DNA from: Nitrososphaeria archaeon
GTDB taxonomy: Archaea; Thermoproteota; Nitrososphaeria; Conexivisphaerales; DTJL01
DNA length: 64,000 bases
Reading direction: 5' to 3'
Assembly (NCBI GenBank): GCA_029775965.1
Contig: JARVJU010000005.1
Span: 1-64,000 of the forward strand
Shown here: positions 18,623 through 28,564 of the stretch, in pieces
Layout: each line of letters begins with the position of its first letter
How positions within the stretch are numbered: position 1 is the first letter of the stretch
Notes under the pieces: model-generated
What the model saw: the letters and a program-made list of their open reading frames with translations, nothing else
What the model was told of the DNA's origin: nothing
The model's database searches: none
Position numbers and translations under genes: made by a program

Positions 18623-20038
18623 TTGCCCCTAGGTGATGCAATCAAGTCAATAGCTTCTGTACTTCCTGAAATCCCAAAGCCGACTAGGAAGCCATCTTTG
18701 ACAGAAAAATTCATTTGGACAGCAGTAGCTCTGATAGTATTTCTTGTAATGTCACAGATTCCTCTTTTTGGTGTCTCTACAGCTGGGGGACCAGCTAATA
18801 CTTCTATTCTAAGGACGATCTTTGCCTCCACCCAGGGTACACTTATGCAGCTTGGCATCGGACCTATAGTCACAGCAGGGTTGATATCACAGCTGCTGGT
18901 AGGGTCAGAACTCATCCCATTAGACTTCAGTAAACCTGAAGACAGGTCAACCTTCTCAGCATTCAACAAGGTGTTTACTGTGGCCTTCATCATAGCAGAA
19001 TCAGTTCTGTACACTTTGAGTGGGTATCTAAGGGCGCCCAATAATCTTCCTCTAACCCCTGTAGCGGAAATTATTGTGATAGTGCAGCTTGTTCTTGCTA
19101 GCATGGTTGTCTTTATGCTCGATCAGATGATCCAGAGAGGCTGGGGGCTTGGAAGTGGAATCAGCCTCTTCATAATGGCTGGCGTAGCTCAAAGTTTCAT
19201 GCTTGACCTCTTCAGTCCATTGCCCACCCCATCTTACTTCGGCATAGTGCCATATGCAGTGAATGCTACGCTGACAAAAACATTACCAACTATTATATAC
19301 AGAGGTCAGTTTCCTTCTATAGTTGGCCTTGTTGCAACTATAGGGATCATGCTATTCATAATATACCTTGAAGGCGTGAGAATAGAAGTTCCCATTTCTT
19401 CCCAAAAGTACAAAGGATTTAGTGGTGTTTATCCTATAAAGCTCTTGTATGTAAGCAACATACCTGTTATTCTAGTTGGGGCACTTCTTGCCAATTTTCA
19501 GCTCTTCGCTGAGCTGATCTATAGCAGGTTTCCTTCAGGGAATTCCTTCATGAATCTAATAGCTACATTCGGGACGCAGGGAGGGCAGCAAGTTATAACA
19601 GGCGGTCTACTTTATTACCTGACAACTCCGTTTGACCTGGGTCAAGCAGCAGCCGACCCGTTAAGGACCTTTACGTCCATCGGTTTTATGGTTTTGTTTA
19701 GCGTCCTTTTTGCTAGACTGTGGGTTGAATTGGGAGGAATGTCTCCCGAAAAGGCAGCAAAAAGCCTTCTTGATGCACAGGTAACAGTTCCGGGTTTCAG
19801 AAGCACCACGGCGTCGCTGGGGATGGTTCTTTCGAAATATATACCAGCTGTCACAATAATAGGAGGTATACTTGTAGGGTTAATAGCTGGAGTATCAAGC
19901 GTTCTTGGTGTATTTGGAGGTTCTGGTATAGGACTTCTCCTTATGATAGACATAATACTCCAATACTACCAAGTGCTAGTGAAGGAGCAGATAGAAGATC
20001 TCATGCCTAGGCTTGGTGGTCTGATTGGCAGGTCGTAG
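18623..20038 (+). CDS. secY: Preprotein translocase subunit SecY
   Basis: About 10 TM; SQIPLFGVS...ELIPLDFSKPEDRS...; follows uL15. Confidence 0.96.
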   Translation: MPLGDAIKSIASVLPEIPKPTRKPSLTEKFIWTAVALIVFLVMSQIPLFGVSTAGGPANTSILRTIFASTQGTLMQLGIGPIVTAGLISQLLVGSELIPLDFSKPEDRSTFSAFNKVFTVAFIIAESVLYTLSGYLRAPNNLPLTPVAEIIVIVQLVLASMVVFMLDQMIQRGWGLGSGISLFIMAGVAQSFMLDLFSPLPTPSYFGIVPYAVNATLTKTLPTIIYRGQFPSIVGLVATIGIMLFIIYLEGVRIEVPISSQKYKGFSGVYPIKLLYVSNIPVILVGALLANFQLFAELIYSRFPSGNSFMNLIATFGTQGGQQVITGGLLYYLTTPFDLGQAAADPLRTFTSIGFMVLFSVLFARLWVELGGMSPEKAAKSLLDAQVTVPGFRSTTASLGMVLSKYIPAVTIIGGILVGLIAGVSSVLGVFGGSGIGLLLMIDIILQYYQVLVKEQIEDLMPRLGGLIGRS

Positions 20039-20609
20039 TAGAGTAGTGGTAGGCGGGTTACCTGGTGTTGGGAAGACTACTGTGTTAAACGGAGTAGTTC
20101 AGAAGCTTGTTGCTGACTCTAGAAGTGCCTTGCTGGTTGTATTCGGTTCTGTAATGCTGGATGAGGCAAAAAAGATGGGTGTGAAGGACAGAGATTCGAT
20201 AAGGCTTCTTCCCGTAAAAGATCAGAGGGAACTTCAGATTTCTGCAGCAAGAAGGATATCAAACATAGATGCCGACTATGTGTTTATAGATACGCATTTT
20301 ATCATACGTACAAAGGAAGGTTTGTGGCCTGGTCTGCCCTTAGATATCCTTAGGGAGATCAACCCCACGCATATAGTGCTTGTTGAAGCACCTGTTTATG
20401 ACATAGTGAAGAGACGTGAGGCAGACAGGACAAGAAAGAGAGACTGGGAATCAGAAGAAGAAATTCAGAACGAAATTGAAGTCTCTAGGCAATTTATGGT
20501 CGTAGCATCAGCATATACCGGTGCACCCATGAAAATTATTAATAATTTGGATGGAAGAGCTACGGATGCGATGGAGGAGCTTCTTTATACTCTAAAAGGT
20601 AGGGTGTAG
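20025..20609 (+). CDS. adkA: Archaeal-type adenylate kinase
   Basis: VVVGGLPGVGKTTVLN Walker A; position after secY. Confidence 0.92.
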   Translation: MAGRSRVVVGGLPGVGKTTVLNGVVQKLVADSRSALLVVFGSVMLDEAKKMGVKDRDSIRLLPVKDQRELQISAARRISNIDADYVFIDTHFIIRTKEGLWPGLPLDILREINPTHIVLVEAPVYDIVKRREADRTRKRDWESEEEIQNEIEVSRQFMVVASAYTGAPMKIINNLDGRATDAMEELLYTLKGRV

Positions 20610-20615
20610 CTGTGT

Positions 20616-21125
20616 ATGATAGATCCAAGTGTCTTTGCAACATTTCCATTTGCTGCCTTAACCGTTCTTCCTATAGAAATAGCTACAGGCCTTGTTGCAA
20701 ACTTCATAATGAAGAAGAAGCTGAACCTTGAACAGGCAAGACAGGTGACAAGAGAATTTTCAGAGTTTCAAAAAGAATACAGAGAGGCTTTACGCAACAA
20801 GGACCAAGCCAAGCTGGATAAGCTTAAGAAGAGACAGAGGGCAGTTCAAGAAGCGTACATGAAGGTCAATAGCGAAAGGATGAAGGTAACTTTTATCTAT
20901 CTCTTTCCTCTGGTAGCTATTTACTACCTAGTTGGATATATAATAGGTTTCCGTACTGTAGTTGCTGCATCGCCATATCAGTTCAACCTTATACTGATCT
21001 CTGCAACAAACTCACCTATCGTCCCTGCTGGTCTCTTTGGTATGTCGCTTTTTACTTGGTATTTTATATCATATTTCGCAGTTAACCTCTTGCTTGGAAG
21101 GCTTATGGGAACAACACCCACGTAA
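20616..21125 (+). CDS. EMC3/TMCO1-family (DUF106) membrane insertase
   Basis: Three TM, charged cytoplasmic coiled coil FQKEYREALRNKDQAKLDKLKKRQRAVQEAYMKVNSERMKV; archaeal synteny between adkA and cmk. Confidence 0.88.
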   Translation: MIDPSVFATFPFAALTVLPIEIATGLVANFIMKKKLNLEQARQVTREFSEFQKEYREALRNKDQAKLDKLKKRQRAVQEAYMKVNSERMKVTFIYLFPLVAIYYLVGYIIGFRTVVAASPYQFNLILISATNSPIVPAGLFGMSLFTWYFISYFAVNLLLGRLMGTTPT

Positions 21126-21138
21126 AAGGTGCTCTACT

Positions 21139-21708
21139 ATGCAGAGCATAATTCTTTCCGGTCCTCCAGCGGTAGGAAAGACAAGTGTTGCAAGAATAAT
21201 AGCTGAAAAACTATCAATGAAGTATCTTTCAGGCGGTGATATGTTGAAAGAGCTGGCAAAGGAAAAAGGCTATCATGTCGGAGGGGAAGAATGGTGGGAT
21301 ACAAACGAGGGACAGGCTTTTCTTAGGCAGAGGGCAAACGACTACACCTATGATATTGAAGTAGATAAAAGACTGGCAAACCTAGCCTCATACGGAGGCT
21401 ATGTAATAACAAGTTATGCTCTGCCTTGGCTTGGCTCAAAGGGGATAAAGGTATGGTTAAAAGCTTCGCAGCATACAAGGGCGCAAAGAATGTCGAAAAG
21501 GGATAAAATTTCAATCGATAAAGCAATGGAGATAGTAAGACTTAGAGATAGTGAAAACACTCAACTGTACAAGAAGATGTATGGATATGACTTTGAGAGA
21601 GACCTGACAGTCTTCGACCTTGTTATAGATACAGAAAGAATAACGGCTGAACAGGCAAGTCAGCTGATCATAAGCTATTCGCTCATGCTTTTAAACCAGG
21701 AAATGTAG
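21139..21708 (+). CDS. cmk: Cytidylate kinase
   Basis: MQSIILSGPPAVGKTSVARIIAEKLSMKYLSGGDMLKELAKEKG; start moved downstream from the ORF-track start. Confidence 0.92.
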   Translation: MQSIILSGPPAVGKTSVARIIAEKLSMKYLSGGDMLKELAKEKGYHVGGEEWWDTNEGQAFLRQRANDYTYDIEVDKRLANLASYGGYVITSYALPWLGSKGIKVWLKASQHTRAQRMSKRDKISIDKAMEIVRLRDSENTQLYKKMYGYDFERDLTVFDLVIDTERITAEQASQLIISYSLMLLNQEM

Positions 21709-21710
21709 AA

Positions 21711-22703
21711 TTGAGTATCCTAAGAGATAGAATATTCGATGGGCTATTGATTATAGGAGAAGAATCTGAAGGTGCGTATGGATACTTCCCAGATAAGAGG
21801 CCTATTAACCTGCTTATGAAATATGGATTTATTCCTCTTGACAAGCCGGCAGGTCAGCAAAGCCACCAAGTTGTTTTTTGGGTCAAAAAGATATTAGGTG
21901 TGGAAAGTGCAGGACACAGTGGCACACTTGACCCACTAGCTACCGGTCTGCTGCCAATTGCAATAAACGATGCCACCAAGGCATTGACAACACTTCTGCT
22001 TGGACCGAAGGAGTACTTAACAGTGATGCGTCTGCATAGCCCTGTCGCTCAAGAAGAGTTGGAATATGTTGTAAGCGAATTCACAGGGGAGATATACCAG
22101 AAACCACCCCAAAGGTCAAGCGTAAGAAAGGTCACGAGAATAAGAAAGATATATCAGATAGAAATTATGGAGAGAAAGGGAAACCTTGTTCTGCTGAGAG
22201 TTCTATGCCAAGCAGGAACATATGTAAGGAAGTTGATATACGACATCGGAGAAGTTTTAGGGGTAGGGGCTACTATGATAGAGCTTCGAAGAACAAGGGT
22301 ATGCAATATCGAAGAAAGACAAGGCTTAGTTAGACTCCATGATTTGGCTCTTGCCGCAAAGGTCTTCAAAGAAGAAGGGAGAGAGGAAGGCTTGAGAGAA
22401 AACATATGGCCTATAGAAGCTGCACTATCACATCTAAAAGCGATAGTGGCTAAAGACTCTGCTGTCGACTCGGTATGTCATGGGGCTGCTCTTGCCGTTC
22501 CAGGCGTAGCTAGAGCTTCCAAAGATATAGCAAAGGGAGATACAGTAGCGATATACACACAAAAAGCAGAAATTGTCGCCATAGGTGAATGTCTTATGGA
22601 TATAGACGAGTTAAAAGAAGCAGATAAGGGCCTTGTTGTTCAGCCATCTAGAGTGATAATGCCAGCAGGGACATATCCAAAGCAATGGGGCAGCTCAGAT
22701 TAG
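21711..22703 (+). CDS. cbf5: H/ACA RNP pseudouridine synthase Cbf5/TruB
   Basis: YGFIPLDKPAGQQSHQVVFWVKKILGVESAGHSGTLDPLATGLLPI plus C-terminal PUA domain. Confidence 0.95.
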   Translation: MSILRDRIFDGLLIIGEESEGAYGYFPDKRPINLLMKYGFIPLDKPAGQQSHQVVFWVKKILGVESAGHSGTLDPLATGLLPIAINDATKALTTLLLGPKEYLTVMRLHSPVAQEELEYVVSEFTGEIYQKPPQRSSVRKVTRIRKIYQIEIMERKGNLVLLRVLCQAGTYVRKLIYDIGEVLGVGATMIELRRTRVCNIEERQGLVRLHDLALAAKVFKEEGREEGLRENIWPIEAALSHLKAIVAKDSAVDSVCHGAALAVPGVARASKDIAKGDTVAIYTQKAEIVAIGECLMDIDELKEADKGLVVQPSRVIMPAGTYPKQWGSSD

Positions 22704-22737
22704 ATTTTTAAACATGAACCCCAGGGGCGATATATGA

Positions 22738-22844
22738 GCCGAGGTACCCTAGCCTGGTAGGGGGCAGACGAAGCCCAAGCCTGGAGCTAGGTATAGAGAG
22801 CCTGTGTCCGAAAGGACTCGTGAGTTCAAATCTCACCCTCGGCG
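22738..22844 (+). tRNA. tRNA-Ser-like gene, probably intron-containing; anticodon not assigned
   Basis: 107 nt. Acceptor GCCGAGG/CCTCGGC, discriminator G, long variable arm GTCC-GAAA-GGAC, T-arm GTGAG-TTCAAAT-CTCAC. Too long for an unspliced class II tRNA. Confidence 0.75.
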
Positions 22845-22909
22845 CACCAATCGTATGCAATGCTAGCGTACAAAATATTTAATACTCGTTCAATTCTTGC
22901 GATTTTGAT

Positions 22910-23749
22910 GTGAGCAGAAAGATAGTCTCAGCAGAGAGGCCAGAAGATGAATATGGTGTGCAGTATCACATAGCATGCAGGAAAGGAGATGTTGCAAATT
23001 ACGTTTTATTGCCAGGCGATCCTGCAAGAGTGCAACTTATCGCAAAGCAATGGGATAGCGCCAAGAAAGTTGCAGAACACAGAGAGTACATAACTTATAC
23101 AGGTCTGTATAAAGGGACGGCTATTTCATGCACTTCTACTGGAATAGGCGGTCCAGCAGCAGCTATAGCTGTGGAAGAACTGTTAAGAGTTGGAGCGGAT
23201 ACTTTTATCAGAGTTGGCACAACTGGAGCACTTAAAAAGGAGATAAACATCGGGGATATAATAATAACCTCAGGAGCAGTCAGGTTCGATGGTACTACGC
23301 AACAGTACGTGTGGCCGGGATACCCTGCTGTTGCACACTTTGAGGTTGTACTTGCTCTTGTTGAAGCTGCTGAAAAAATGGGTGTCAGATATCATGTTGG
23401 CATAACTGCAAGCTCTGACTCTTTCTATACCGGTCAGGGCAGAGAGGGTTTCAGAGGGTATAAGCCGCATTCTTCTGAAATACTTCTTAATGATGTTATG
23501 AAGGCTAATATTCTAAACTTCGAGATGGAATCATCCACTCTGCTAACACTAAGTAACATATACGGTGCAAGAGCAGGAAGCGTATGCACTGCTGTAGCAA
23601 ACAGGGAAACAAATGAATTTGTAGAGAATGCTGGTATACCTAGTGTCATAAAGGTGGCTAATGAAGCAGTGAAGATCCTGAGCGAATGGGATAAGCTCAA
23701 GAAGAGCAGAGGAAAGAAACATTTCTTTCCTTCATTGTTAAATATGTGA
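22910..23749 (+). CDS. Uridine phosphorylase-type nucleoside phosphorylase
   Basis: YVLLPGDPARVQLIAKQWDSAKKVAEHREYITYTGLYKGTAISCTSTGIGGPAAAIAVEEL. Confidence 0.92.
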   Translation: MSRKIVSAERPEDEYGVQYHIACRKGDVANYVLLPGDPARVQLIAKQWDSAKKVAEHREYITYTGLYKGTAISCTSTGIGGPAAAIAVEELLRVGADTFIRVGTTGALKKEINIGDIIITSGAVRFDGTTQQYVWPGYPAVAHFEVVLALVEAAEKMGVRYHVGITASSDSFYTGQGREGFRGYKPHSSEILLNDVMKANILNFEMESSTLLTLSNIYGARAGSVCTAVANRETNEFVENAGIPSVIKVANEAVKILSEWDKLKKSRGKKHFFPSLLNM

Positions 23750-23793
23750 AATTATAGAACAGTTAATAGGAGAAGCTTTAGGAGCTGACTGTA

Positions 23794-24954
23794 ATGCATC
23801 TTACAAACTACGAAGAAGCTGCGTTGAAAGGGGAGTATGGGGAAGCCATCGCATCTTCTTACAGAGTATTGGTTGCTCTGGGGGATTATATGGGTGCAGA
23901 CAGACTTATCGCTATATCGTCTGCTCATATATCGGGTGTCAACTATGCTAACATAGGTGACGAAGGCCTTGTTTTCCTTGAGAAATTTGCTTCTGATGCG
24001 AAGGTAAGGGTCAAGACCACCCTTAATCCATGTGGCATGCAAGTTGACAGGCCTGAAGTGTTGAAGACACCTGCAGACTTCGCAACAAAACAAAAAAGGA
24101 TAATAGAAATATATGCGAAACTTGGCGTTAGAACAGCACTTTCATGCGTACCTTACGAATACGACAATAAACCTAGGAAGGGGAGTCATGCAGCATGGGC
24201 TGAGAGCTCCGCTTCAATCTACGGCAATTCTATTCTAGGTATCATGACTAATAGAGAAAGCGCCATAAGTTCATTGGCAGCTGCAATAACAGGAAAAGTG
24301 CCTAATGCTGGAATGCATGTAAAGGAGAACAGAGTTGCAGGTATAGCTGTGTCAGTGGATGCAGAACTTGACTCTACCACGGATTTTGGAATGCTAGGCC
24401 TTTATGCAGGGAAACTGACATCGAAACCGATCGGCTTTACCGGTATAAAGAAGATGGATAGATTCTCTGGTAAGGCATTAGGAGCAGGTATAGGGACAAG
24501 CGGATCTTCTCCAATGTTCATAATCCTAAAAGATTCTAATGGGTTAGAAACAATTCATTTTGGAAAGAAGGAACTTAACGAAATAAAAGAGTCTCTTTCA
24601 AATGTGGAGGACCCTCAAATGATCCTTCTCGGGTGCCCATTCTACGCATTGCAAGAAGTGAGCAGACTGGCAAGTGGGTTAAGGGGAAGGAGGGTTACAA
24701 AGCCAACATATCTTCATCTGTCCTCTTCTGTTTATTCAAGAGCTGAAAGAGTGGGCTTAATTGACAGGCTAAGAAGCTCAGGTGTAAACGTAGTTAAGGA
24801 TGCCTGCCCCAGCCTTACACCTATAGGAAGTTGGAATGGTTATACAGATGTGGTAACAGATTCACCAAAGGGAAGCTATTACATGAGAACAGCGCTCAAA
24901 TACAACGTGAATGTCTGGGATATAGACAGTATAATAAGAAGCTACTCCAAATGA
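23794..24954 (+). CDS. Aconitase X (AcnX) catalytic subunit; in archaea typically phosphomevalonate dehydratase large subunit
   Basis: LVALGDYMGADRLIAISSAHISGVNYANIGDEGLVFLEKFA..TTLNPCGMQVDRPE. Confidence 0.85.
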   Translation: MHLTNYEEAALKGEYGEAIASSYRVLVALGDYMGADRLIAISSAHISGVNYANIGDEGLVFLEKFASDAKVRVKTTLNPCGMQVDRPEVLKTPADFATKQKRIIEIYAKLGVRTALSCVPYEYDNKPRKGSHAAWAESSASIYGNSILGIMTNRESAISSLAAAITGKVPNAGMHVKENRVAGIAVSVDAELDSTTDFGMLGLYAGKLTSKPIGFTGIKKMDRFSGKALGAGIGTSGSSPMFIILKDSNGLETIHFGKKELNEIKESLSNVEDPQMILLGCPFYALQEVSRLASGLRGRRVTKPTYLHLSSSVYSRAERVGLIDRLRSSGVNVVKDACPSLTPIGSWNGYTDVVTDSPKGSYYMRTALKYNVNVWDIDSIIRSYSK

Positions 24955-24964
24955 GGACTCAGCG

Positions 24965-26722
24965 CTACTTTACAGTAACAGATTTTGCAAGATTTCTTGG
25001 TCTGTCTACATCTTTATTCAACACCTTGGCGGAATAGTAGGCAAGAAGCTGCAAGGGAATTGATTCTACTATAGGATAGAACTCTCTCCTCACTTCAGGC
25101 AGCCTGACAAAGAAATCATAGTGAACAGAGGGTTTTGTAGATAAGCCTATCAGCATACCTCCTCTCGATTTAACTTCTACCCCGTTCGATAATGTTTCCT
25201 CGTAGGTGTCGTCCTCAGGATTTATTAAGAATAACGGTGTCCCTTTCTCTATAAGTGCTAAAGGACCATGCTTTAGCTCACCCGCAGCCAGACCTTCTGC
25301 ATGCATGTATGCAAGCTCTTTAAGCTTGAGAGCCCCCTCAAGTGCTATCGCGTAATTTAAACCTCTACCCAAGTAGTAAACGTCTTTTGACCTGGATATA
25401 ATGTCCGATAGCTTTGCTATCATTGCTTCATGTCGCAACACTTCAGTCATTGCACCTTTTAATTCAACAGCATCATGCGCCTGCATATTCCCCTTGGCAA
25501 CAGCGTAGAAAAGAAATGCCTGAGCTGTAAAACTTTTTGTAGCTGCAACTCCTACTTCTGCCCCTATGTTCAGCCTAACCACAGCATCACTCGTTTTCTC
25601 CAGAGTTGAAGGAGACCTATTTACAATCGATATCACAGTAGCTCCATTCTGCTTCGCAGTCTTGGCTGCTTCGATTACATCCATAGTCTCCCCACTCTGA
25701 GAAACGCACAATATCAAGCAATCATCATCGAACCATTTTGCAACTGATTTATACTCACTTGCAAGTACAACGTCAGAATATATTCCCGCATATTCAGAGA
25801 GGTAAGATCTGCCTAGCAATGAAGCATGAAAGCTACTCCCTGCTGCTACTATAAAGATTCTTTTCGCCCTCTCGATCTCCTTTCTGAATAAAGTAAAAGA
25901 ACCAGGCTCCTGCTCCAGCACTTTAGCAATTACTTCAGGTTGTTCATGAATTTCTTTTATTGTGAAGTGTTCATAGCTTTCTTTATCCGGTAATGAGAAT
26001 TCTGCAGCCAGCTCTATGGCATGCAACTTTCTTCTCTGACCAGAAAAAGTGTACACTTCGATATCTTTTTTGCCTATTATGGCTATACTCTCATCCTCAA
26101 GGAAGATGGCTCTGTTCGTTTTATCAAGAAAGGCAAGGGCATCGCTAGATACTATATTTTCGTTCTGACCAACTCCGATTAACAGAGGGGAGCTTTTGCG
26201 GATGGCTATCATTTTATCCGGAAAATCCTTGAGCATAAAGACAAGAGCATATTCTCCTCGAAGCTCTTTTGCTATAGCAATCGCGGCTTGTAGAAGGCTT
26301 TTACCGCTACCAAGCTCGTCTTCCAACAGATGTGCAGCAACTTCTGTATCTGTGTCACTTCTGAATATATGCCCATTGTTCTGTAGTCTTTGCCTGAGCT
26401 CCGAGTAATTCTGTATGATTCCGTTATGAATTACAGCCACATCCCCCTTACATGAAAGGTGAGGGTGAGCATTCTTTTCACTCACACCTCCATGTGTAGC
26501 CCATCTAGTGTGGGCGATACCGACATTTCCTACAAAAGGGGAAGCAGCATAGCTCTGCTCTAATTTGTTTACAGCACCCACAGTCCTTAATACCTGTATT
26601 TTATGGTCTTGAAGAACGGCAATTCCAGCAGAGTCATACCCTCTGTATTCAAGCCTTTTGAGACCTTCAATAAGATAATCGCCTACTGGATAATCGCTCA
26701 AGATCCCTATGATTCCACACAT
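24965..26722 (-). CDS. glmS: Glutamine--fructose-6-phosphate aminotransferase (isomerizing)
   Basis: MCGIIGILSDYPVGDYLIEGLKRLEYRGYDSAGIA plus two SIS domains and C-terminal DRPRNLAKSVTVK. Confidence 0.97.
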   Translation of the reverse strand: MCGIIGILSDYPVGDYLIEGLKRLEYRGYDSAGIAVLQDHKIQVLRTVGAVNKLEQSYAASPFVGNVGIAHTRWATHGGVSEKNAHPHLSCKGDVAVIHNGIIQNYSELRQRLQNNGHIFRSDTDTEVAAHLLEDELGSGKSLLQAAIAIAKELRGEYALVFMLKDFPDKMIAIRKSSPLLIGVGQNENIVSSDALAFLDKTNRAIFLEDESIAIIGKKDIEVYTFSGQRRKLHAIELAAEFSLPDKESYEHFTIKEIHEQPEVIAKVLEQEPGSFTLFRKEIERAKRIFIVAAGSSFHASLLGRSYLSEYAGIYSDVVLASEYKSVAKWFDDDCLILCVSQSGETMDVIEAAKTAKQNGATVISIVNRSPSTLEKTSDAVVRLNIGAEVGVAATKSFTAQAFLFYAVAKGNMQAHDAVELKGAMTEVLRHEAMIAKLSDIISRSKDVYYLGRGLNYAIALEGALKLKELAYMHAEGLAAGELKHGPLALIEKGTPLFLINPEDDTYEETLSNGVEVKSRGGMLIGLSTKPSVHYDFFVRLPEVRREFYPIVESIPLQLLAYYSAKVLNKDVDRPRNLAKSVTVK

Positions 26723-26876
26723 GTTACCCTAAAGGAGCAGTCATGTATAAAAGGAATGTATATGCTTCGTTTTTAACGTTTTAATCTTTGCATGAGGACG
26801 ACATGGAAACACTTATAAGATGATGCGCAGAATATTATAAACGATTTTAAAATATTATAATACTGGTGATAAGGGT

Positions 26877-27824
26877 TTGAGAAGTGAGGTACTGATACAT
26901 AATGAAGGAAAGACGTTATCTACGGAGATAACCGTGCTAAAAAAGGCAGAGAACCTGAAAGATGCGTCTGATGAAATTTCATTATCTATTCTAAGATTGG
27001 CTAGCACAGCTCCAGTTCATGCTAGAGAAATAGCTAAAAGAATAGGTGTTAGGGATCAGACTGTATATTATCATGTGAGAAAACTTCTATCTATTGGTCT
27101 TCTGAGAGTGGTAGGTGTTCAGCAGGTTAGAGGTGCTACAGCAAAGACCCTATCTACAACATCAAACGGTGTAGCTTACATATTTGACTGGGAGAGATGT
27201 GCACAGGCTAAGAGCGTTTACTACAAGCCCGAGCTACATAAATTTTTGTCAGAATATATTGAGGATACAGAGTTTAAAGGGTTTATAATAGTAGGTAGTC
27301 CTGAACCTCACGGTAGTTTTAGAGCATCAGCTAGAGACGGTCATTATGCAGTTCAGCTTGCACTTGAAATAGGCGCCATTGCTCATTCTGGCACTGATTT
27401 TATTGTTAAGCTTGATACAGATGCCAAGCTGGAGATGTCTTTTAAGCATAACATAATTCTTATCGGAGGTCCAGCTACAAACATGATCACTGCCGATGTT
27501 AACAGGAATCTTCCTGTAAGATTCGACGAGACGAATTATTGGGCGGGTCTGATAGACAACCGTGGAAGAAGATACAATTTCGAGACAGACGCAATGATAG
27601 CTAAGATACCTAACCCATTCGAGGAAAATAAGAAGATTGTTGTGATCGCCGGAATACGACATATAGGAACAAAGGCAGCTATCATAGGGTTAACTCAGCA
27701 GACGCAGGAGGTGTTAAGAGGCTACGAAGGGAGAGAACCATTTGTGTCCGTGGTAAGAGGCTTTGATCAGGATGGAGACGGTAAGGTGGACAGCGTAGAC
27801 GTGATTGCTACATATAGCGAATAG
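26877..27824 (+). CDS. N-terminal winged-helix domain fused to an S-layer-like domain with a dockerin/EF-hand-like Ca motif
   Basis: VHAREIAKRIGVRDQTVYYHVRKLLSIGLLRVV (wHTH); NIILIGGPATNMITADVNRNLPVRF (S-layer-like GGPxxN); DQDGDGKVDSVD. Confidence 0.65.
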   Translation: MRSEVLIHNEGKTLSTEITVLKKAENLKDASDEISLSILRLASTAPVHAREIAKRIGVRDQTVYYHVRKLLSIGLLRVVGVQQVRGATAKTLSTTSNGVAYIFDWERCAQAKSVYYKPELHKFLSEYIEDTEFKGFIIVGSPEPHGSFRASARDGHYAVQLALEIGAIAHSGTDFIVKLDTDAKLEMSFKHNIILIGGPATNMITADVNRNLPVRFDETNYWAGLIDNRGRRYNFETDAMIAKIPNPFEENKKIVVIAGIRHIGTKAAIIGLTQQTQEVLRGYEGREPFVSVVRGFDQDGDGKVDSVDVIATYSE

Positions 27825-28067
27825 GATGAAACGTATCTGATAAGATCAAGTCGCTACTAGAAGTAGAACAGTTCGCAGCTCCTGATTTGCCATCGAAGAT
27901 GGTATAACAAATTGCTTGCTGACTAGCTTACCATTAATATACAATTTCTGCTTAACAGCTTCGATTGTTAATACAGCATACTGTACTGGAAAAAGAATCT
28001 ATAGGCTCAATCCTAGGTTAACAAAATTATTTTCAGTAAAATTGATAACCAAGTTGTCATACAAAGG

Positions 28068-28559
28068 ATGCTTATGCCTAATAAAAGACCGACTGTAGGA
28101 GATACTGCACCGAATGCGTCACTTCTAGACCAGGATAGAAAGCAAAGAAATCTCTCAGAATTCTGGCATGATGGAAAGGCTTTGATAGCATTCTTTCCTG
28201 GAGCTTTTACATCTGTCTGTACTAAAGAAATGTGCACCTTTAGAGATGAAATGAGCAAGTTCAACAACCTAGAGGCGAACGTTGTTGGTGTAAGTGTAGA
28301 TAACCCATTCGTGTTGAAGGGCTTTGCAGAGAAGAATTCGCTGAATTTCACCTTGCTAAGCGATTATGCTAGAGAAGCAGTTAAGGCATACAGTGTGGAG
28401 CTACCAGACTTTGCTGGAATGAGAGGTTACACAGCAGCGCAGAGATCTGTGTTCATAGTTGGCAAAGATGGCAAGATAAAATATGTTTGGGTGGCTGAGA
28501 ATCCAGGTATCGAGCCGAATTATTCAGAGCTCGAAAAGGAGCTTTCGAGAATCAGGTGA
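28068..28559 (+). CDS. Peroxiredoxin (AhpE/Prx-like)
   Basis: PGAFTSVCTKEMCTFRDEMSKFNNLEANVVGVSVDNPF. Confidence 0.9.
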   Translation: MLMPNKRPTVGDTAPNASLLDQDRKQRNLSEFWHDGKALIAFFPGAFTSVCTKEMCTFRDEMSKFNNLEANVVGVSVDNPFVLKGFAEKNSLNFTLLSDYAREAVKAYSVELPDFAGMRGYTAAQRSVFIVGKDGKIKYVWVAENPGIEPNYSELEKELSRIR

Positions 28560-28564
28560 GAATA

